Positions 17,065 to 26,292 of a stretch of DNA of 64,000 nt are shown piece after piece. Position numbers and translations under genes: made by a program. The stretch lies in the NCBI GenBank assembly GCA_036509255.1, contig DATCFY010000007.1, positions 9,949 through 73,948 on the forward strand, in the 5' to 3' direction. Position 1 is the first letter of the stretch, and each line of letters begins with the position of its first letter. Under the pieces are notes generated by a model, which was not told where the DNA came from, made no database searches, and saw only the letters and a list, made by a program, of their open reading frames with translations. Source of the stretch: RYN-230 sp036509255 (GTDB lineage Bacteria > Actinomycetota > Actinomycetes > Streptosporangiales > Streptosporangiaceae).

Positions 17065-17379
17065 GTGCCGCGGCTGGTGCCCCCCGGCGTCGAGATCGAG
17101 CACCCGGGCGTGCAGCACGGACCGCTGGTGCAGGGCCGCACCGAGTGCGCGGTGCAGGCCGTCCTCGAGGTACAGCTCGCCGCGCCAGTGGATGACGTGC
17201 GGGAAGAGGTCACCGTAGAACGTGGAGTCCTTGGACAGCAGCAACCGCAGGTCCAGCACGGCCTTCGTAGTGATGAGCTGGTCCAGCCGGACCGGGCGCG
17301 GCGGCACCTCCGCCCACTCCCGCGTGGTCCGGGCATGGTCGGGGTAGGGTCTCCCTTCCCCGACCTGCTTGAAGATCAC
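17032..17379 (-). CDS. Conserved actinobacterial protein, often labelled VapB-family antitoxin
   Basis: 115 residues starting MIFKQVGEGRPYPDH, with PPRPVRLDQLITTKAVLDL and STFYGDLFPHVIHWRGELYLEDGLHRA. This highly conserved protein is commonly annotated as VapB-like, but no VapC PIN-domain toxin gene adjoins it here, so a toxin-antitoxin role is doubtful. GTG start, weak ribosome binding site. Neighbours on the same strand upstream are small membrane proteins. Confidence 0.75.
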   Translation of the reverse strand: MIFKQVGEGRPYPDHARTTREWAEVPPRPVRLDQLITTKAVLDLRLLLSKDSTFYGDLFPHVIHWRGELYLEDGLHRALGAALHQRSVLHARVLDLDAGGHQPRHSRRRGSSITD

Positions 17380-17445
17380 GGCACGAGTCTAGTTGAGCGC
17401 AGCGCGACACGGGAGATGGCTGCAGGCCGGCGGCCGGTGGTCCCG

Positions 17446-17913
17446 TTACTTCCGGCCCGCGCGGTACGTGGCCCAGCCGAGCCCGCCCAGCGCGAGCAGC
17501 GCCCCTGCGCCTTCCGCGATCGCCGACACCAGCTTCCCGGGCGGCCCCCACGACGGCTCGTACATGTTCGGCAACCCGGCGACCGGCCCGACGTTGATGT
17601 AGGTGTACACGACCACGGCCGCGAACGCGCTGGCTGCGACCAGGAAGGCCACCACCCACACCAGCCTGCGCGGGATGGCCAGCACCGCGACGGCCACCAC
17701 CAGCGCGATCACCGCCTGCACCCGGAACAGCTGTCCCTGGTTGATCAGCGTGCCGGCGTTCGGGCCGTAGAAGTGTGCGTCCCGCAGGTGGACGACCGCG
17801 TCGATGATCAGCGCGGCCGCAGTGCCTGCCCGCAACGCCGCCCCGATGAGCACCAGCGTGAGCGGTCCCGCATGGACACGCCCGGCCGTCTGCACGGGGG
17901 TGCCGGTATTCAT
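17446..17913 (-). CDS. Four-helix membrane protein, unknown function
   Basis: 155 residues with about four hydrophobic helices; the loop LRDAHFYGPNAGTLINQGQLF follows the first. It looks like a DoxX-like or conserved actinobacterial integral membrane protein of unknown role. The ATG at 17913 has GGGGAG seven bases upstream. Reads in the same direction as the VapB-like gene 66 bases downstream. Confidence 0.7.
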   Translation of the reverse strand: MNTGTPVQTAGRVHAGPLTLVLIGAALRAGTAAALIIDAVVHLRDAHFYGPNAGTLINQGQLFRVQAVIALVVAVAVLAIPRRLVWVVAFLVAASAFAAVVVYTYINVGPVAGLPNMYEPSWGPPGKLVSAIAEGAGALLALGGLGWATYRAGRK

Positions 17914-18003
17914 AGCTGAGCTCCCCATTCCCGTCTCCCTGCCTTGCCTGCACCGTCCTGTTCCCTGCACCGTGCTTCCCGTCTCGCTGGGTCGCTGGTT
18001 ACG

Positions 18004-18687
18004 TCACCGCACCGCGTAGCTGTCCACGGCCCGCTCGAGGAGGCTGCCGTAGCGGGCCCAGTCCGCGGCGGGGGTGGCCGCCACCACGACGCTGGATGCG
18101 TGGGCACCGCGAACGAAGCAGGCGATCTCCCGGTAGTGGTTGGCGTGCACTCTGGTGACGTAGTCATCGACCACGCACGACCCCGGGCCGCCGCGGAACC
18201 TCAGTCCTCCGGCCGCGCCGTCCAGCCGCGCCGAGCTGGCGTCGTCGTCGGTCAGGTGACCGACCCGGAAATGCGCCCAGCCGCTGAGCGTCTCGTCGCC
18301 CTGGCGCGGGGTCACGTTGAGGTAGACGAGCACCCGGCCGGACCGGGTAAAGCCCTCGGACACGGTGCCCTTGTCGCCCGTCATGGGACTCAGTGACGGC
18401 GGATAGGACAGCACCGCCCCGCCGCCGGGCAGCGTCACCTGGTGCCAGTCCGCCGGGGCGGGGCCGGCCCGGAACCAGTTCAGGGCCGCGCGGCCGGCTG
18501 GCCGGCTTCCCGCCGCAGCGGCCACGCGGCTGTGCGCGGCAGCGGAGCCGGAGGAACCGGTGGCAGCGGAGCCAGGGGAACCGGTGGCACCGGAGCCCGA
18601 TGCGAACGCGACCGAGGCGGCGATGGCCCCCGCCGCGATGACGGTGGCCGCCCCGGCTATCAGGGCCCGGTGCCGCTGGATGCGCAT
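18004..18687 (-). CDS. Secreted or membrane-anchored protein, unknown function
   Basis: 227 residues with a signal/anchor helix at the start (ALIAGAATVIAAGAIAASVAF), a low-complexity Ser/Gly/Ala linker, then a globular domain of about 150 residues (WHQVTLPGGGAVLSYPPSL ... FRVGHLTDDD) with two cysteines. GGGAG nine bases before the ATG at 18687. Twenty-eight bases downstream of the small lipoprotein gene, probably one operon acting at the cell surface. Confidence 0.68.
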   Translation of the reverse strand: MRIQRHRALIAGAATVIAAGAIAASVAFASGSGATGSPGSAATGSSGSAAAHSRVAAAAGSRPAGRAALNWFRAGPAPADWHQVTLPGGGAVLSYPPSLSPMTGDKGTVSEGFTRSGRVLVYLNVTPRQGDETLSGWAHFRVGHLTDDDASSARLDGAAGGLRFRGGPGSCVVDDYVTRVHANHYREIACFVRGAHASSVVVAATPAADWARYGSLLERAVDSYAVR

Positions 18688-18715
18688 GGGTTTCCGCTCC
18701 CGCCCGACGCTGTCC

Positions 18716-18961
18716 TCAGATGTTCCCGTCGCCGTCGCTGGGCCCGCCGTTGTTGTCGGAGTCGTGGTCGCCGCCGCCGTTCTGCGGGATGCCACCGGAA
18801 GACTTCTGCTTCGCCGCCGCGCCCGTGCTCGCCGAGGAGGACGAGTGCGGCGGGCTGCTCGAAGGATGGCTGGCCGGCGCGCTGGAGGAGCCGCCCCCGC
18901 AGGCGGTCACCAGCGCGATGACCGCGCCAAACAGGATTGCGATGAGTCGCCGTGAGGTCAT
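18716..18961 (-). CDS. Small Ser/Gly-rich lipoprotein
   Basis: 81 residues: signal MTSRRLIAILFGAVIALVTAC with lipobox cysteine at 21, then a disordered Ser/His/Gly/Asp-rich chain. GGGAG seven bases before the ATG. It has no folded domain; it may be a cell-surface spacer. First gene of the pair with the secreted protein that follows. Confidence 0.68.
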   Translation of the reverse strand: MTSRRLIAILFGAVIALVTACGGGSSSAPASHPSSSPPHSSSSASTGAAAKQKSSGGIPQNGGGDHDSDNNGGPSDGDGNI

Positions 18962-19187
18962 GGCCTTGCTCCCGTTGTTCGTAATCAGCTCTCGGACTGT
19001 GTACGGCTCGTGCCGCGATCTGGTTCAGCGGCAACCGGCGACGGCCGGTCTGGGAACGCGACCCGCGGCGGGGCCAGGCTGGGCTGGCGGCCGGGGACCC
19101 GGGCCGCGCGCAGGCAGCCGGGCGATTGCGGTCTTCGTTATCTGCCTTGGATTTTCCGGGCCCGCAGCCGGGGCTAGGTTCCGGAGC

Positions 19188-19868
19188 TCACCCGGGCCGT
19201 CGCATCGGGGCGGTGCGCATGGCCGCTTCGAACTCGTCCGGGGTCAGGGCCGGCTCGGGCAGCGTGCTCGGGCCCGCCCGCTCCGGGCGCAGGCCGTCCA
19301 GGAGGAGGGCCAGGTAGCGGCGCCAGACCTGTGGGCGTGCGTTCCGGGCGTACTCGGCCACCCCGGCGAGCATGAACTCGATGAGCGGCACGTCCGTGGG
19401 ACACAGGTCGGCCCGCACTGCGCCGGCGGCCTGCGCGCGGCTGACCAGCATGCTGACGAGGGGCTGCATCCGGGCCCGGGCCTGGCCCACCCGGTCGTAC
19501 CCGTAGGTAGCGAACATGAACAGCTGCCGCAGGCCGCGGTCGGCGGCCAGCAGCGCGCCGGCCTGCTCCAGGAACGAGACCAGGCTGCCCCACTCGTCCG
19601 GGTCGGCCAGGGCGTCCTCGGCCAGCGTGACCAGCGCGTCGAGACGGTCGGTGAACAGCGCGTCGGCCAGGGCCTCCTTGTCCGGGAAGCGCCGGTACAC
19701 GGTGCCTACGCCGACTCCGGCCCGCTGGGCCACGTCGTCCAGGGTGGCCTCCAGCCCCTGCTCGGTGAAGATCTCCGCCGCCGCCCGCAGGATCCGCTGA
19801 CGGTTCAGCTCGGCGTCCCGGCGCAGCGGCCGCACCGGGGCACACCGGGGCACTGGCGTCGAGGTCAT
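19188..19868 (-). CDS. TetR-family repressor
   Basis: 226 residues: N-terminal helix-turn-helix at about 20-66 (LEATLDDVAQRAGVGVGTVYRRF) and an all-helical ligand domain resembling TetR_C_33-type regulators. Divergent from an MFS drug exporter gene 93 bases away, its probable target. Two inverted repeats lie in between. Start at ATG 19868; SD-like AGGGG is about 12 bases upstream. Confidence 0.9.
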   Translation of the reverse strand: MTSTPVPRCAPVRPLRRDAELNRQRILRAAAEIFTEQGLEATLDDVAQRAGVGVGTVYRRFPDKEALADALFTDRLDALVTLAEDALADPDEWGSLVSFLEQAGALLAADRGLRQLFMFATYGYDRVGQARARMQPLVSMLVSRAQAAGAVRADLCPTDVPLIEFMLAGVAEYARNARPQVWRRYLALLLDGLRPERAGPSTLPEPALTPDEFEAAMRTAPMRRPG

Positions 19869-19871
19869 GCG

Positions 19872-19888
19872 CTTAGTGTACCCCTAAG
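19872..19888. promoter_or_regulatory. Inverted repeat CTTAG-N7-CTAAG
   Basis: Five-base arms spaced by seven, immediately upstream of the TetR start codon in the divergent region. Candidate autoregulatory operator. Confidence 0.4.
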
Positions 19889-19900
19889 TGGAGGGGGCGT

Positions 19901-19935
19901 CTCCGCTTCGTGTTAGGGTCGGCGCTAAAGCGGAG
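19901..19935. promoter_or_regulatory. Inverted repeat CTCCGCTT-N19-AAGCGGAG
   Basis: Eight-base perfect arms on the MFS side of the TetR/MFS divergent region, 26 bases before the transporter start. Candidate operator or leader hairpin. Confidence 0.42.
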
Positions 19936-19961
19936 AAGTTCCCTCCAGATTGGGCTGAGCC

Positions 19962-21548
19962 ATGCCAGCTGCGAACCCGCCCGCCAGTCCCGCCGCTGTC
20001 GCACCCGGCGCCGACCCGCCGGACCCGAGGCGGTGGTGGATCCTCGCGGTCATCGCCCTGGCGCAGCTGATGGTGGTCCTCGACGGCACGATCGTGAACA
20101 TCGCGCTGCCGTCAGCGCAGCGGTCGCTGCACTTCACGAACGTGGACCGGCAGTGGGTCGTGACCGCATACGCGCTCGCCTTCGGCAGCCTGCTGCTGCT
20201 CGGCGGCCGGGTGTCGACGCTGCTGGGCCGCAAGGTCACCTTCATCGGCGGGCTGATCGGCTTCGCGGGTGCCTCCGCGATCGGCGGCGCAGCGACCAGC
20301 TTCGGCATGCTGGTCGGGGCCCGGGCGCTGCAGGGTGCGTTCGGCGCTTTCATGGCCCCGGCGGCCCTGTCCCTGCTGACCACGACGTTCAGCGGGTCAA
20401 GAGACCGGGGCCGCGCTTTCGGGGTCTTCGGGGCTATCGCCGGCGCCGGGGCGGCCATCGGCCTGCTGCTCGGCGGCGTGCTGACCGAATACCTGTCCTG
20501 GCGCTGGTGCCTGTACGTGAACCTGTTCTTCGCGGCGGCCGCCGTCATCGGCGGCTCGATTCTGCTCGGCCGGCACCCGCGGGGCCACCGGCCCAAGCTG
20601 GACGTCCCCGGGGCGGCGTTGGTTTCCGCCGGGATGTTCTGCATCGTCTACGGCTTCTCGAACGCCGCCATTCACAGCTGGCACACGCCCTCGACCTGGG
20701 GATTCCTGCTCGCCGGCGTGGTGCTGCTCGCCGCGTTCACCTGGTGGGAGACGCGCGCCACGGAGCCACTGCTGCCCCTGCGGATCGTCCTGGACCGTAA
20801 CCGCGGCGGCGCGTACCTGTCGATCCTGATCGCGGGCAGCGGCATGTTCGGGATCTTCCTGTTCGTGACCTACTACATGCAGCAGACCCTGGGCTTCTCG
20901 CCAGTGATCACCGGGGTGGCCTTCCTGCCCATGGTCGTGATGATCATGACCTTTTCGAACCTGTCCAACATCGTGCTGATGCCCCGCGTCGGCCCTAAGC
21001 CGCTGGTCGCGCTGGGCATGGTGCTCGCGGCGGTAGGCATGGCCCTGCTGACCCGGATCGGTGTGCATTCCAATTACGCTGCCGACCTGCTGCCCTCGCT
21101 GCTGATCAACGGGGCCGGCCTGGGCATGGTGATCGCGCCGTCGATCAACACCGGGACCTTCGGTGTCGCACCCCAGGATGCGGGGGTGGCCTCGGCCAGC
21201 GTGAACACTGGCCAGCAACTCGGCGGATCCATCGGCACCTCGCTGCTCAACACCATCGCCGCCAGCGCCGCCGCGTCCTACCTGGCCGCCCACCTCAGCG
21301 CCCGCACCCCGGCCGGCGGCAAGCCCAGCCCTTTGCTGGTCACGCAGTCGCTGGTGCACGGGTACACCACGGCGTTCTGGTGGGCGTCGGGGATCTTCCT
21401 CTTCGGCGCGGTCGTGGCCGGCGGGCTGTTCCGCTGGGGCCCGCTCTCGCGGCAGGGCCAGGGGCAGGATCAGCCGGTCCCGGCCCAGGCGGCGGGCACC
21501 GCCGTCCAGGGTTCCCCCGCTGACCAGCCGGGTGTGGTCCCCGGCTGA
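19962..21548 (+). CDS. MFS multidrug exporter, DHA2 (EmrB/QacA) family
   Basis: 528 residues with 14 predicted helices; motif D1-like LMVVLDGTIVNIALP in helix 1 and GGRVSTLLGRK in the first cytosolic loop identify the DHA2 drug:proton antiporters. Likely expels hydrophobic drugs or natural products. Short, Gln/Pro-rich cytosolic tail. Divergent TetR regulator suggests induction by its substrate. Its stop codon lies inside a terminator hairpin. Confidence 0.92.
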   Translation: MPAANPPASPAAVAPGADPPDPRRWWILAVIALAQLMVVLDGTIVNIALPSAQRSLHFTNVDRQWVVTAYALAFGSLLLLGGRVSTLLGRKVTFIGGLIGFAGASAIGGAATSFGMLVGARALQGAFGAFMAPAALSLLTTTFSGSRDRGRAFGVFGAIAGAGAAIGLLLGGVLTEYLSWRWCLYVNLFFAAAAVIGGSILLGRHPRGHRPKLDVPGAALVSAGMFCIVYGFSNAAIHSWHTPSTWGFLLAGVVLLAAFTWWETRATEPLLPLRIVLDRNRGGAYLSILIAGSGMFGIFLFVTYYMQQTLGFSPVITGVAFLPMVVMIMTFSNLSNIVLMPRVGPKPLVALGMVLAAVGMALLTRIGVHSNYAADLLPSLLINGAGLGMVIAPSINTGTFGVAPQDAGVASASVNTGQQLGGSIGTSLLNTIAASAAASYLAAHLSARTPAGGKPSPLLVTQSLVHGYTTAFWWASGIFLFGAVVAGGLFRWGPLSRQGQGQDQPVPAQAAGTAVQGSPADQPGVVPG

Positions 21549-21569
21549 TCAGCGGGGGACCACACCCGG
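21528..21569. terminator. Bidirectional terminator hairpin
   Basis: A 15-bp perfect inverted repeat (left arm CCGGGTGTGGTCCCC, right arm GGGGACCACACCCGG) with an inner GCTGATCAGC that extends the stem past one mismatch. It lies across the end of the MFS gene and before the end of the convergent LysM gene. Confidence 0.82.
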
Positions 21570-21582
21570 GCCATGAGCTGGG

Positions 21583-22548
21583 CTAACAGCGGCCGACGTA
21601 GGCCCCGCTGGTGTACGTGGTCCAGGGGGACCAGTTGGCGCCGTCGGCGGACATGATGACCGCCGCGCGGGCGTTGCCGTACGGGTCGTACGTGGACAGT
21701 GAGCCGTTGACCGGGTTGATCTGCCAGTAACCCCGCTCGCCCACCGTCCCGGTGGCGAACTGGTTGCCGCCGGACTCGGCCATCGCGATGGAGGCCGCCG
21801 TGACCTCGACCGCGGGGGACCCGCCCGCCTCGACCCACAGAGCTTCCAGGCCGGAGCAGTTCAGCGTGCCGGACAGGTTCGAGGTGGTCGCCGTGGAGGT
21901 CTGGCTGCCTACACCGGCGGACGAAGCGTGCCGGGGGGAGTACGCCGTCGTGTGGGTGCTGCCCCCTCCGGCCGACGCCTGGGCTGGCACGGCTGCGGGC
22001 GCCGGCAGATGCCGGGGCAGGCGGAGCTTCTCGCCGATGTAGATGGCGTTCGGGTTACTGATCTTCGACTCGTTGGCCGCGTAGAGCGAGCGCCAGTTGG
22101 CGTCTTTACCGTAGAAGCGCTCGGTGATGCCGGACAACGTGTTCCCGGCCTCGACGGTGTACGCGCGGCGGCGGGCCGTGGCCTGGGTGCGGGCCGCGTG
22201 GGCCGTGGCCGCCTGGGCCGCGGCGGCGTGCGCACCGACCGCGCGGGCGCTGGCCGCCAGGGCGCTGGCCGCCTGGCTGCCGGCGGCGTGGGCGAGGCCG
22301 AAGGGGAGGGCAGCGTCATCGAGGTGCGCGTGGACGACATGCGGGGCCGTGGCGGCAGGTGAGGCTGCGGCCAGTCCACCGATGTGCGGAGCCGTGGTGG
22401 CCAGGGTGCCCACCACCACAACGGCGGGGGCGGCCTTTCCGGCCGTCTGGGCGACCTTTTCCACCTGCGAAGGGGTCGTGTGCTGACCTGTCCGCCTGAT
22501 CTTCCGCTTCCTGCGATGCCTGGGTACTGCGCTCACAAGGCTCCTCAT
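21583..22548 (-). CDS. LysM and lytic-transglycosylase-like cell wall protein
   Basis: 321 residues. Basic N-terminus with a hydrophobic segment (AAPAVVVVGTLATT), a long Ala/His-rich linker, a LysM domain near 129-178 (YTVEAGNTLSGITERFYG ... NAIYIGEKLRLP) and a C-terminal transglycosylase/Rpf-like domain with the catalytic-type glutamate in IAMAESGGN and GYWQINP. Predicted to bind and cleave peptidoglycan outside the cell. Start uncertain: ATG at 22548 or GTG at 22536, the latter with AGGAG four bases upstream. Confidence 0.82.
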   Translation of the reverse strand: MRSLVSAVPRHRRKRKIRRTGQHTTPSQVEKVAQTAGKAAPAVVVVGTLATTAPHIGGLAAASPAATAPHVVHAHLDDAALPFGLAHAAGSQAASALAASARAVGAHAAAAQAATAHAARTQATARRRAYTVEAGNTLSGITERFYGKDANWRSLYAANESKISNPNAIYIGEKLRLPRHLPAPAAVPAQASAGGGSTHTTAYSPRHASSAGVGSQTSTATTSNLSGTLNCSGLEALWVEAGGSPAVEVTAASIAMAESGGNQFATGTVGERGYWQINPVNGSLSTYDPYGNARAAVIMSADGANWSPWTTYTSGAYVGRC

Positions 22549-22785
22549 GCCGGAATTCGCCCGGTTACTTGGTCAAATACGCCATTTCGCGGGCCTGACG
22601 GGGCTGTTCCTGAGGCATGTTGCCAGGACGGCGGTGGTGTGCGCAGTAAAACCGTGCACAGAGCGCAGCGGGTCGACGGGATGCACAAAACGGTACGAAA
22701 CACGCGCATCATGAGCAGTCGTCCTCACCAATGGTCCAGCGTGGTCCGGCCGGCCCGGCCGGTCGCATCGGACACAATGGGCCGG

Positions 22786-23364
22786 ATGGAACCCGCCGCC
22801 CAGTCACCCGTCCCGACCAGGTCGTCCTTGGTGTCGGCCCGGCTGATTTTGCGGCCGGTGCCGTGGGACGCGGTGCGCGCCATTACCGCGGGCAACCGGC
22901 TGGGCGACTGGGCCGACGACTATCCGAGCGACGGGGACGTCGTGATCGCCGGGCTGCTCCAGGAGGCCGACCAGGCCGTGGGGCTCGAGGCGGGACAGTC
23001 GGCGGCGGGGCAGGTGGCGGCGGGGCAGGTGGCGGCGGGTCCTGGCGACGAAGCCTGGGGCCACCGGCAGGTGGTCGAGCGGGCCAGCGGCCTGGTCGTC
23101 GGGGGGATCGGGTTCTTCGGGCCGCCGCACGGCGGCGAGGTGGAGATTGGGTACGGGATTGTGCCCTCCAGGCAAGGCCGCGGCTACGCCACCGAGGCTC
23201 TCCAGGCGATGATCGCGATGGCGTGGGCGGACTCGCGGGTGCTGACCGTGGCCGCGGGCACCGACCCGGGGAACGCGGCTTCCCAGCGGGTCCTGGCGAA
23301 AGCCGGCTTCCGCCTGATCCCGGCGGCCGGCGAGTTCCGCTACCGGCTCACCCGTGCGGACTAG
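22786..23364 (+). CDS. GNAT-family N-acetyltransferase
   Basis: 192 residues, related to RimJ/RimL-like acetyltransferases: LVSARLILRPVPWDAV at the start and the acetyl-CoA motif GYGIVPSRQGRGYATEAL. Residues about 65-85 contain a short in-frame repeat (AAGQVAAGQVAAG) from a tandem DNA duplication, probably a surface loop. ATG at 22786, or 22777 in frame. The last 17 bases overlap the convergent LAL regulator gene. Confidence 0.82.
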   Translation: MEPAAQSPVPTRSSLVSARLILRPVPWDAVRAITAGNRLGDWADDYPSDGDVVIAGLLQEADQAVGLEAGQSAAGQVAAGQVAAGPGDEAWGHRQVVERASGLVVGGIGFFGPPHGGEVEIGYGIVPSRQGRGYATEALQAMIAMAWADSRVLTVAAGTDPGNAASQRVLAKAGFRLIPAAGEFRYRLTRAD

Positions 23365-26170
23365 GTTCCACGGCCACTAAGGCACCGGGCCGGTCGCCCG
23401 CCGGGGACCCGTGTGCCGCCAGCAGCCGGGCGAGCTCGTCGCGCGAGTGGATCCCGAGCTTCTGGTAGACGTGGCGCAGGTGGTACTCGACGGTTTTCGG
23501 GCTCAGGAACAGCGCGGCCGCCGCTTCCCGGGTGGTCCTTCCCCCGGTGAGCAGGACGGCGATCTGCAGTTCCTGCGGGGTCAGCCCGTCGAGGCTGCTC
23601 GGGTCGCGGGGCCGCCTGGTCTCGCCGGTCGCGGCGAGCTCGGCGTGGGCGCGGTCGGCCCAGGGCCGTGCGTCCAGGCGCTCGAACACCTCCGCGGCCG
23701 CCCGCAGCTGCTCGCGGGCCAGGACCCGGTTCCGCGCCCGCCGCAGGCGCTCGCCGTAGGCCAGCCTGGTCCGGGCGGCCTCGAAACTGTCCGGCGTCAG
23801 CGCGTGCTGCACCATCGCCCGCCCGAAAGCCTCCGCGAACCCGCGCTCGCTGTCAGCGAGCAGCCCCTGGCAGCGGAACGCGCGGGCCAGTGACCACGGC
23901 TGGCCCTTGGCCCCCGCCGCGGGCACGAACCGCGCGGCGACCCGCTGCGCCGCGTCGTGGCGGCCGAGCCGCAGGTAGGCGTCGACGAGATCGGCGCCCG
24001 GTGAGAGGTCGACGTCGGTGATCCCGTGGTCGGCCAGGAGCCGCTGCAGCCGCTCGAAGTGCCCGGCAGCCGCGTCGGCCTCACCGAGGCCGAGCTCCAG
24101 CTCCCCCAGCGCCGCCGTCGCCCAGATCTCATGCAGCCCCATCCCGAGTTCGGCGGACAGCCGGAGGGCTTCGGCGGCGCAGCCCCGGCACTCTTGCTCC
24201 CGTCCGCGGCGGGCCTGCAGCCAGGCCAGGCCGGCCAGGCCGAACGTCAGCTCGGTTTGCTGCCCGCTCTCCCGGGCCAGGTCGATCGCTTCCTGGTAGG
24301 TAGCCTCGGCGATCGCCCACCGGTCGGTAGTGGCCTGATCCCGGGCGATCAGATTGAGCACGAAGGGCAGCGCGCCGACCGCGGTGCGAGCCCGGGCGGT
24401 GCGCAGCACCGGCTCCAGCAGCGAGCGACCGGCGCCGGCCTCGCGCAGGAACAGCGGCCCCACGGCCAGCCACGGGATCAGCCGCAGGTCCTCGCGCAGC
24501 CCGGCCGAGCTCTCGGCCAGGCCGGTGGCCTGGCGCAGCGCTTCCGCGCCGGCGGCCGCGTCGCCGCCGAGGATCCGGGCCATTCCGATGGCCATGGCCG
24601 CCATGAAGCGGGCGCGTACCGAGGCGCCGGCGGGCAGTGCGGTGCGGGCCCGCTCGGCGACCACTAGCATCTCGGCCGGATTGCCCGCGTAGAAGCAGGC
24701 GTTGGCGGCCTCGGCGAGCATGGTCACGGCCCGCTCAGGGTCGGCGTGTTCGGCCGCTGCGGTCAGGATCGCGTGACCCCGCATGACCGGGCCGCGGCGG
24801 GCCGCGATGTGGCCCGCCAGCCCCGCGATCTCGACGAGCTCGGCCGGGTCGGTGGTGAGCGGGCGGGCCTCGTCCAGCAGCGCAACCGCCCGGTCGGCCA
24901 GCCCGGCGATCCACGCCGCCTCAGCGGCCTCCCGCAGCAGGCGGGCGCGCCGCCCGGGGTCCGCGGCGAGCCGCCCGGCCCGCTCGTACGCCGCCGCAGC
25001 GGTCGCGTAGGCGCTGCGATCGCGGCCTCGTGCCCCAGCTTGCTCCAGGGCGGCCGACGCCGGCTCGTCCGGTCCGGTCGCTGCGGCGGCCAGGTGCCAG
25101 GCGCGGCGGTCCACATCGCGGTCGGGCAGCGCGGCGGCGAGGGCCCGGTGAGCGTCGCGCCGCTGGCCGGCCGGCGCGTCCGCGTAGATCGCCGACCGGG
25201 CGAGCGGATGGCGGAATTTCACCCTGCCCGCCTCGAACGTGACCAGCCCGGCGCCTTCCGCGGCGGCCAGCGCTGACAGGTCCACCCCAAGCTGGGCCGC
25301 GGCGCGGCCCAGCGCCGGCATATCACCGGTATCGCTGCTCGCGGCCAGGACCAGGGCGTGCCGGGTAGCCTCGTCGAGCGTGCCCGCCCGGCGCAGGAAG
25401 GCGTGGGTGATCGTGGTGGAGACCAGGACGGGGGCGCCTTCCGGCGCGAGCGCGAGGTCGTACGCGTCCGGAGCGAGTTCGAGCAGCGCGAGCGGGTTGC
25501 CGCCGGTCGCGCCGTACAAGCGGCTCGCCGCCTCGGGGGCCAGTCCGCGGGGGGCCAGTCCGCGGGGGGTGAGGCCGCCGGGGGCCAGTCCGCGGATCAG
25601 CGTCGCCGCCTCGTCGCTGGTCAGGCCGCCGATCCGCAGGGTCGGCAGGTCGGCGCCGTCGAGCAGGGACGGCTCGCCCTCCCGCACCGCGATCAGCACG
25701 GCGATGGGATCCGCCACCAGCCGGCGGAACGCGAACAGCAATGCCTGCGCACTCGAACCATCCAGCCAGTGGGCGTCGTCGATCACGACCGCCACCGGCG
25801 CATCCTCGGCGTACGCCGCGAGAAGGCTGAGCGTGGCGGCGCCGACCGCGAACCGTTCCTGTCCGGTTCCCGGACGCAGCGCCAGCGCGCTCTCCATCGC
25901 GGCCGCCTGGGGCTCCGGGATGGTCGCGAGCAGTGGCAGGGCCGGGCGGATCAGCTCGAGCAGGGAACCGAACGGTATCTGCGCCTCCGACTCGATCCCG
26001 CGGGCCTGCAGCAGCCGCATGCCGGCCGCCTGCTGGACCGCGTAGTCGAGCAGCGCCGTCTTGCCGATTCCCGGCTCGCCGGCGAGGGCGAGCGTCGCGC
26101 TCCCCCCCGATCGGGCGCGCGTGAGAGCGTGTCCGATTTCCCGCCGCTCACGGGCCCTCCCCAGCAGCAT
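23348..26170 (-). CDS. LAL-type LuxR regulator with AAA/NACHT-like ATPase domain
   Basis: 940 residues: Walker A GEPGIGKTALLDYA near residue 33, Walker B VVIDDAHWLDG near 130, a long TPR-like helical middle, and a C-terminal LuxR helix-turn-helix (GLTPQELQIAVLLTGGRTTRE, AAALFLSPKTVEYHLRHVYQ). A large ATP-dependent transcription activator. A short repeat GLAPRGLAPRGLAP around residue 200 comes from a tandem DNA repeat. Divergent from the methyltransferase-fusion pair, which it may control. Confidence 0.92.
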   Translation of the reverse strand: MLLGRARERREIGHALTRARSGGSATLALAGEPGIGKTALLDYAVQQAAGMRLLQARGIESEAQIPFGSLLELIRPALPLLATIPEPQAAAMESALALRPGTGQERFAVGAATLSLLAAYAEDAPVAVVIDDAHWLDGSSAQALLFAFRRLVADPIAVLIAVREGEPSLLDGADLPTLRIGGLTSDEAATLIRGLAPGGLTPRGLAPRGLAPEAASRLYGATGGNPLALLELAPDAYDLALAPEGAPVLVSTTITHAFLRRAGTLDEATRHALVLAASSDTGDMPALGRAAAQLGVDLSALAAAEGAGLVTFEAGRVKFRHPLARSAIYADAPAGQRRDAHRALAAALPDRDVDRRAWHLAAAATGPDEPASAALEQAGARGRDRSAYATAAAAYERAGRLAADPGRRARLLREAAEAAWIAGLADRAVALLDEARPLTTDPAELVEIAGLAGHIAARRGPVMRGHAILTAAAEHADPERAVTMLAEAANACFYAGNPAEMLVVAERARTALPAGASVRARFMAAMAIGMARILGGDAAAGAEALRQATGLAESSAGLREDLRLIPWLAVGPLFLREAGAGRSLLEPVLRTARARTAVGALPFVLNLIARDQATTDRWAIAEATYQEAIDLARESGQQTELTFGLAGLAWLQARRGREQECRGCAAEALRLSAELGMGLHEIWATAALGELELGLGEADAAAGHFERLQRLLADHGITDVDLSPGADLVDAYLRLGRHDAAQRVAARFVPAAGAKGQPWSLARAFRCQGLLADSERGFAEAFGRAMVQHALTPDSFEAARTRLAYGERLRRARNRVLAREQLRAAAEVFERLDARPWADRAHAELAATGETRRPRDPSSLDGLTPQELQIAVLLTGGRTTREAAAALFLSPKTVEYHLRHVYQKLGIHSRDELARLLAAHGSPAGDRPGALVAVEPSPHG

Positions 26171-26292
26171 GGCGTGATTGTAAGCACCCGGTGCCGAGCC
26201 GGACAGGGGCGCGGAGGACTAGGTGGGCCCCGGAAGCGGCTCAGGCCACCGTGAACTTACGCTCGCTCGAAACCGATCACGGGGAGGGCAAG

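Noticed and set aside
22549..22785. Possible c-di-AMP (ydaO) riboswitch before the LysM gene
   Set aside because: Expected in actinobacteria ahead of cell-wall lytic genes, but I do not find the conserved core segments on the minus strand here.
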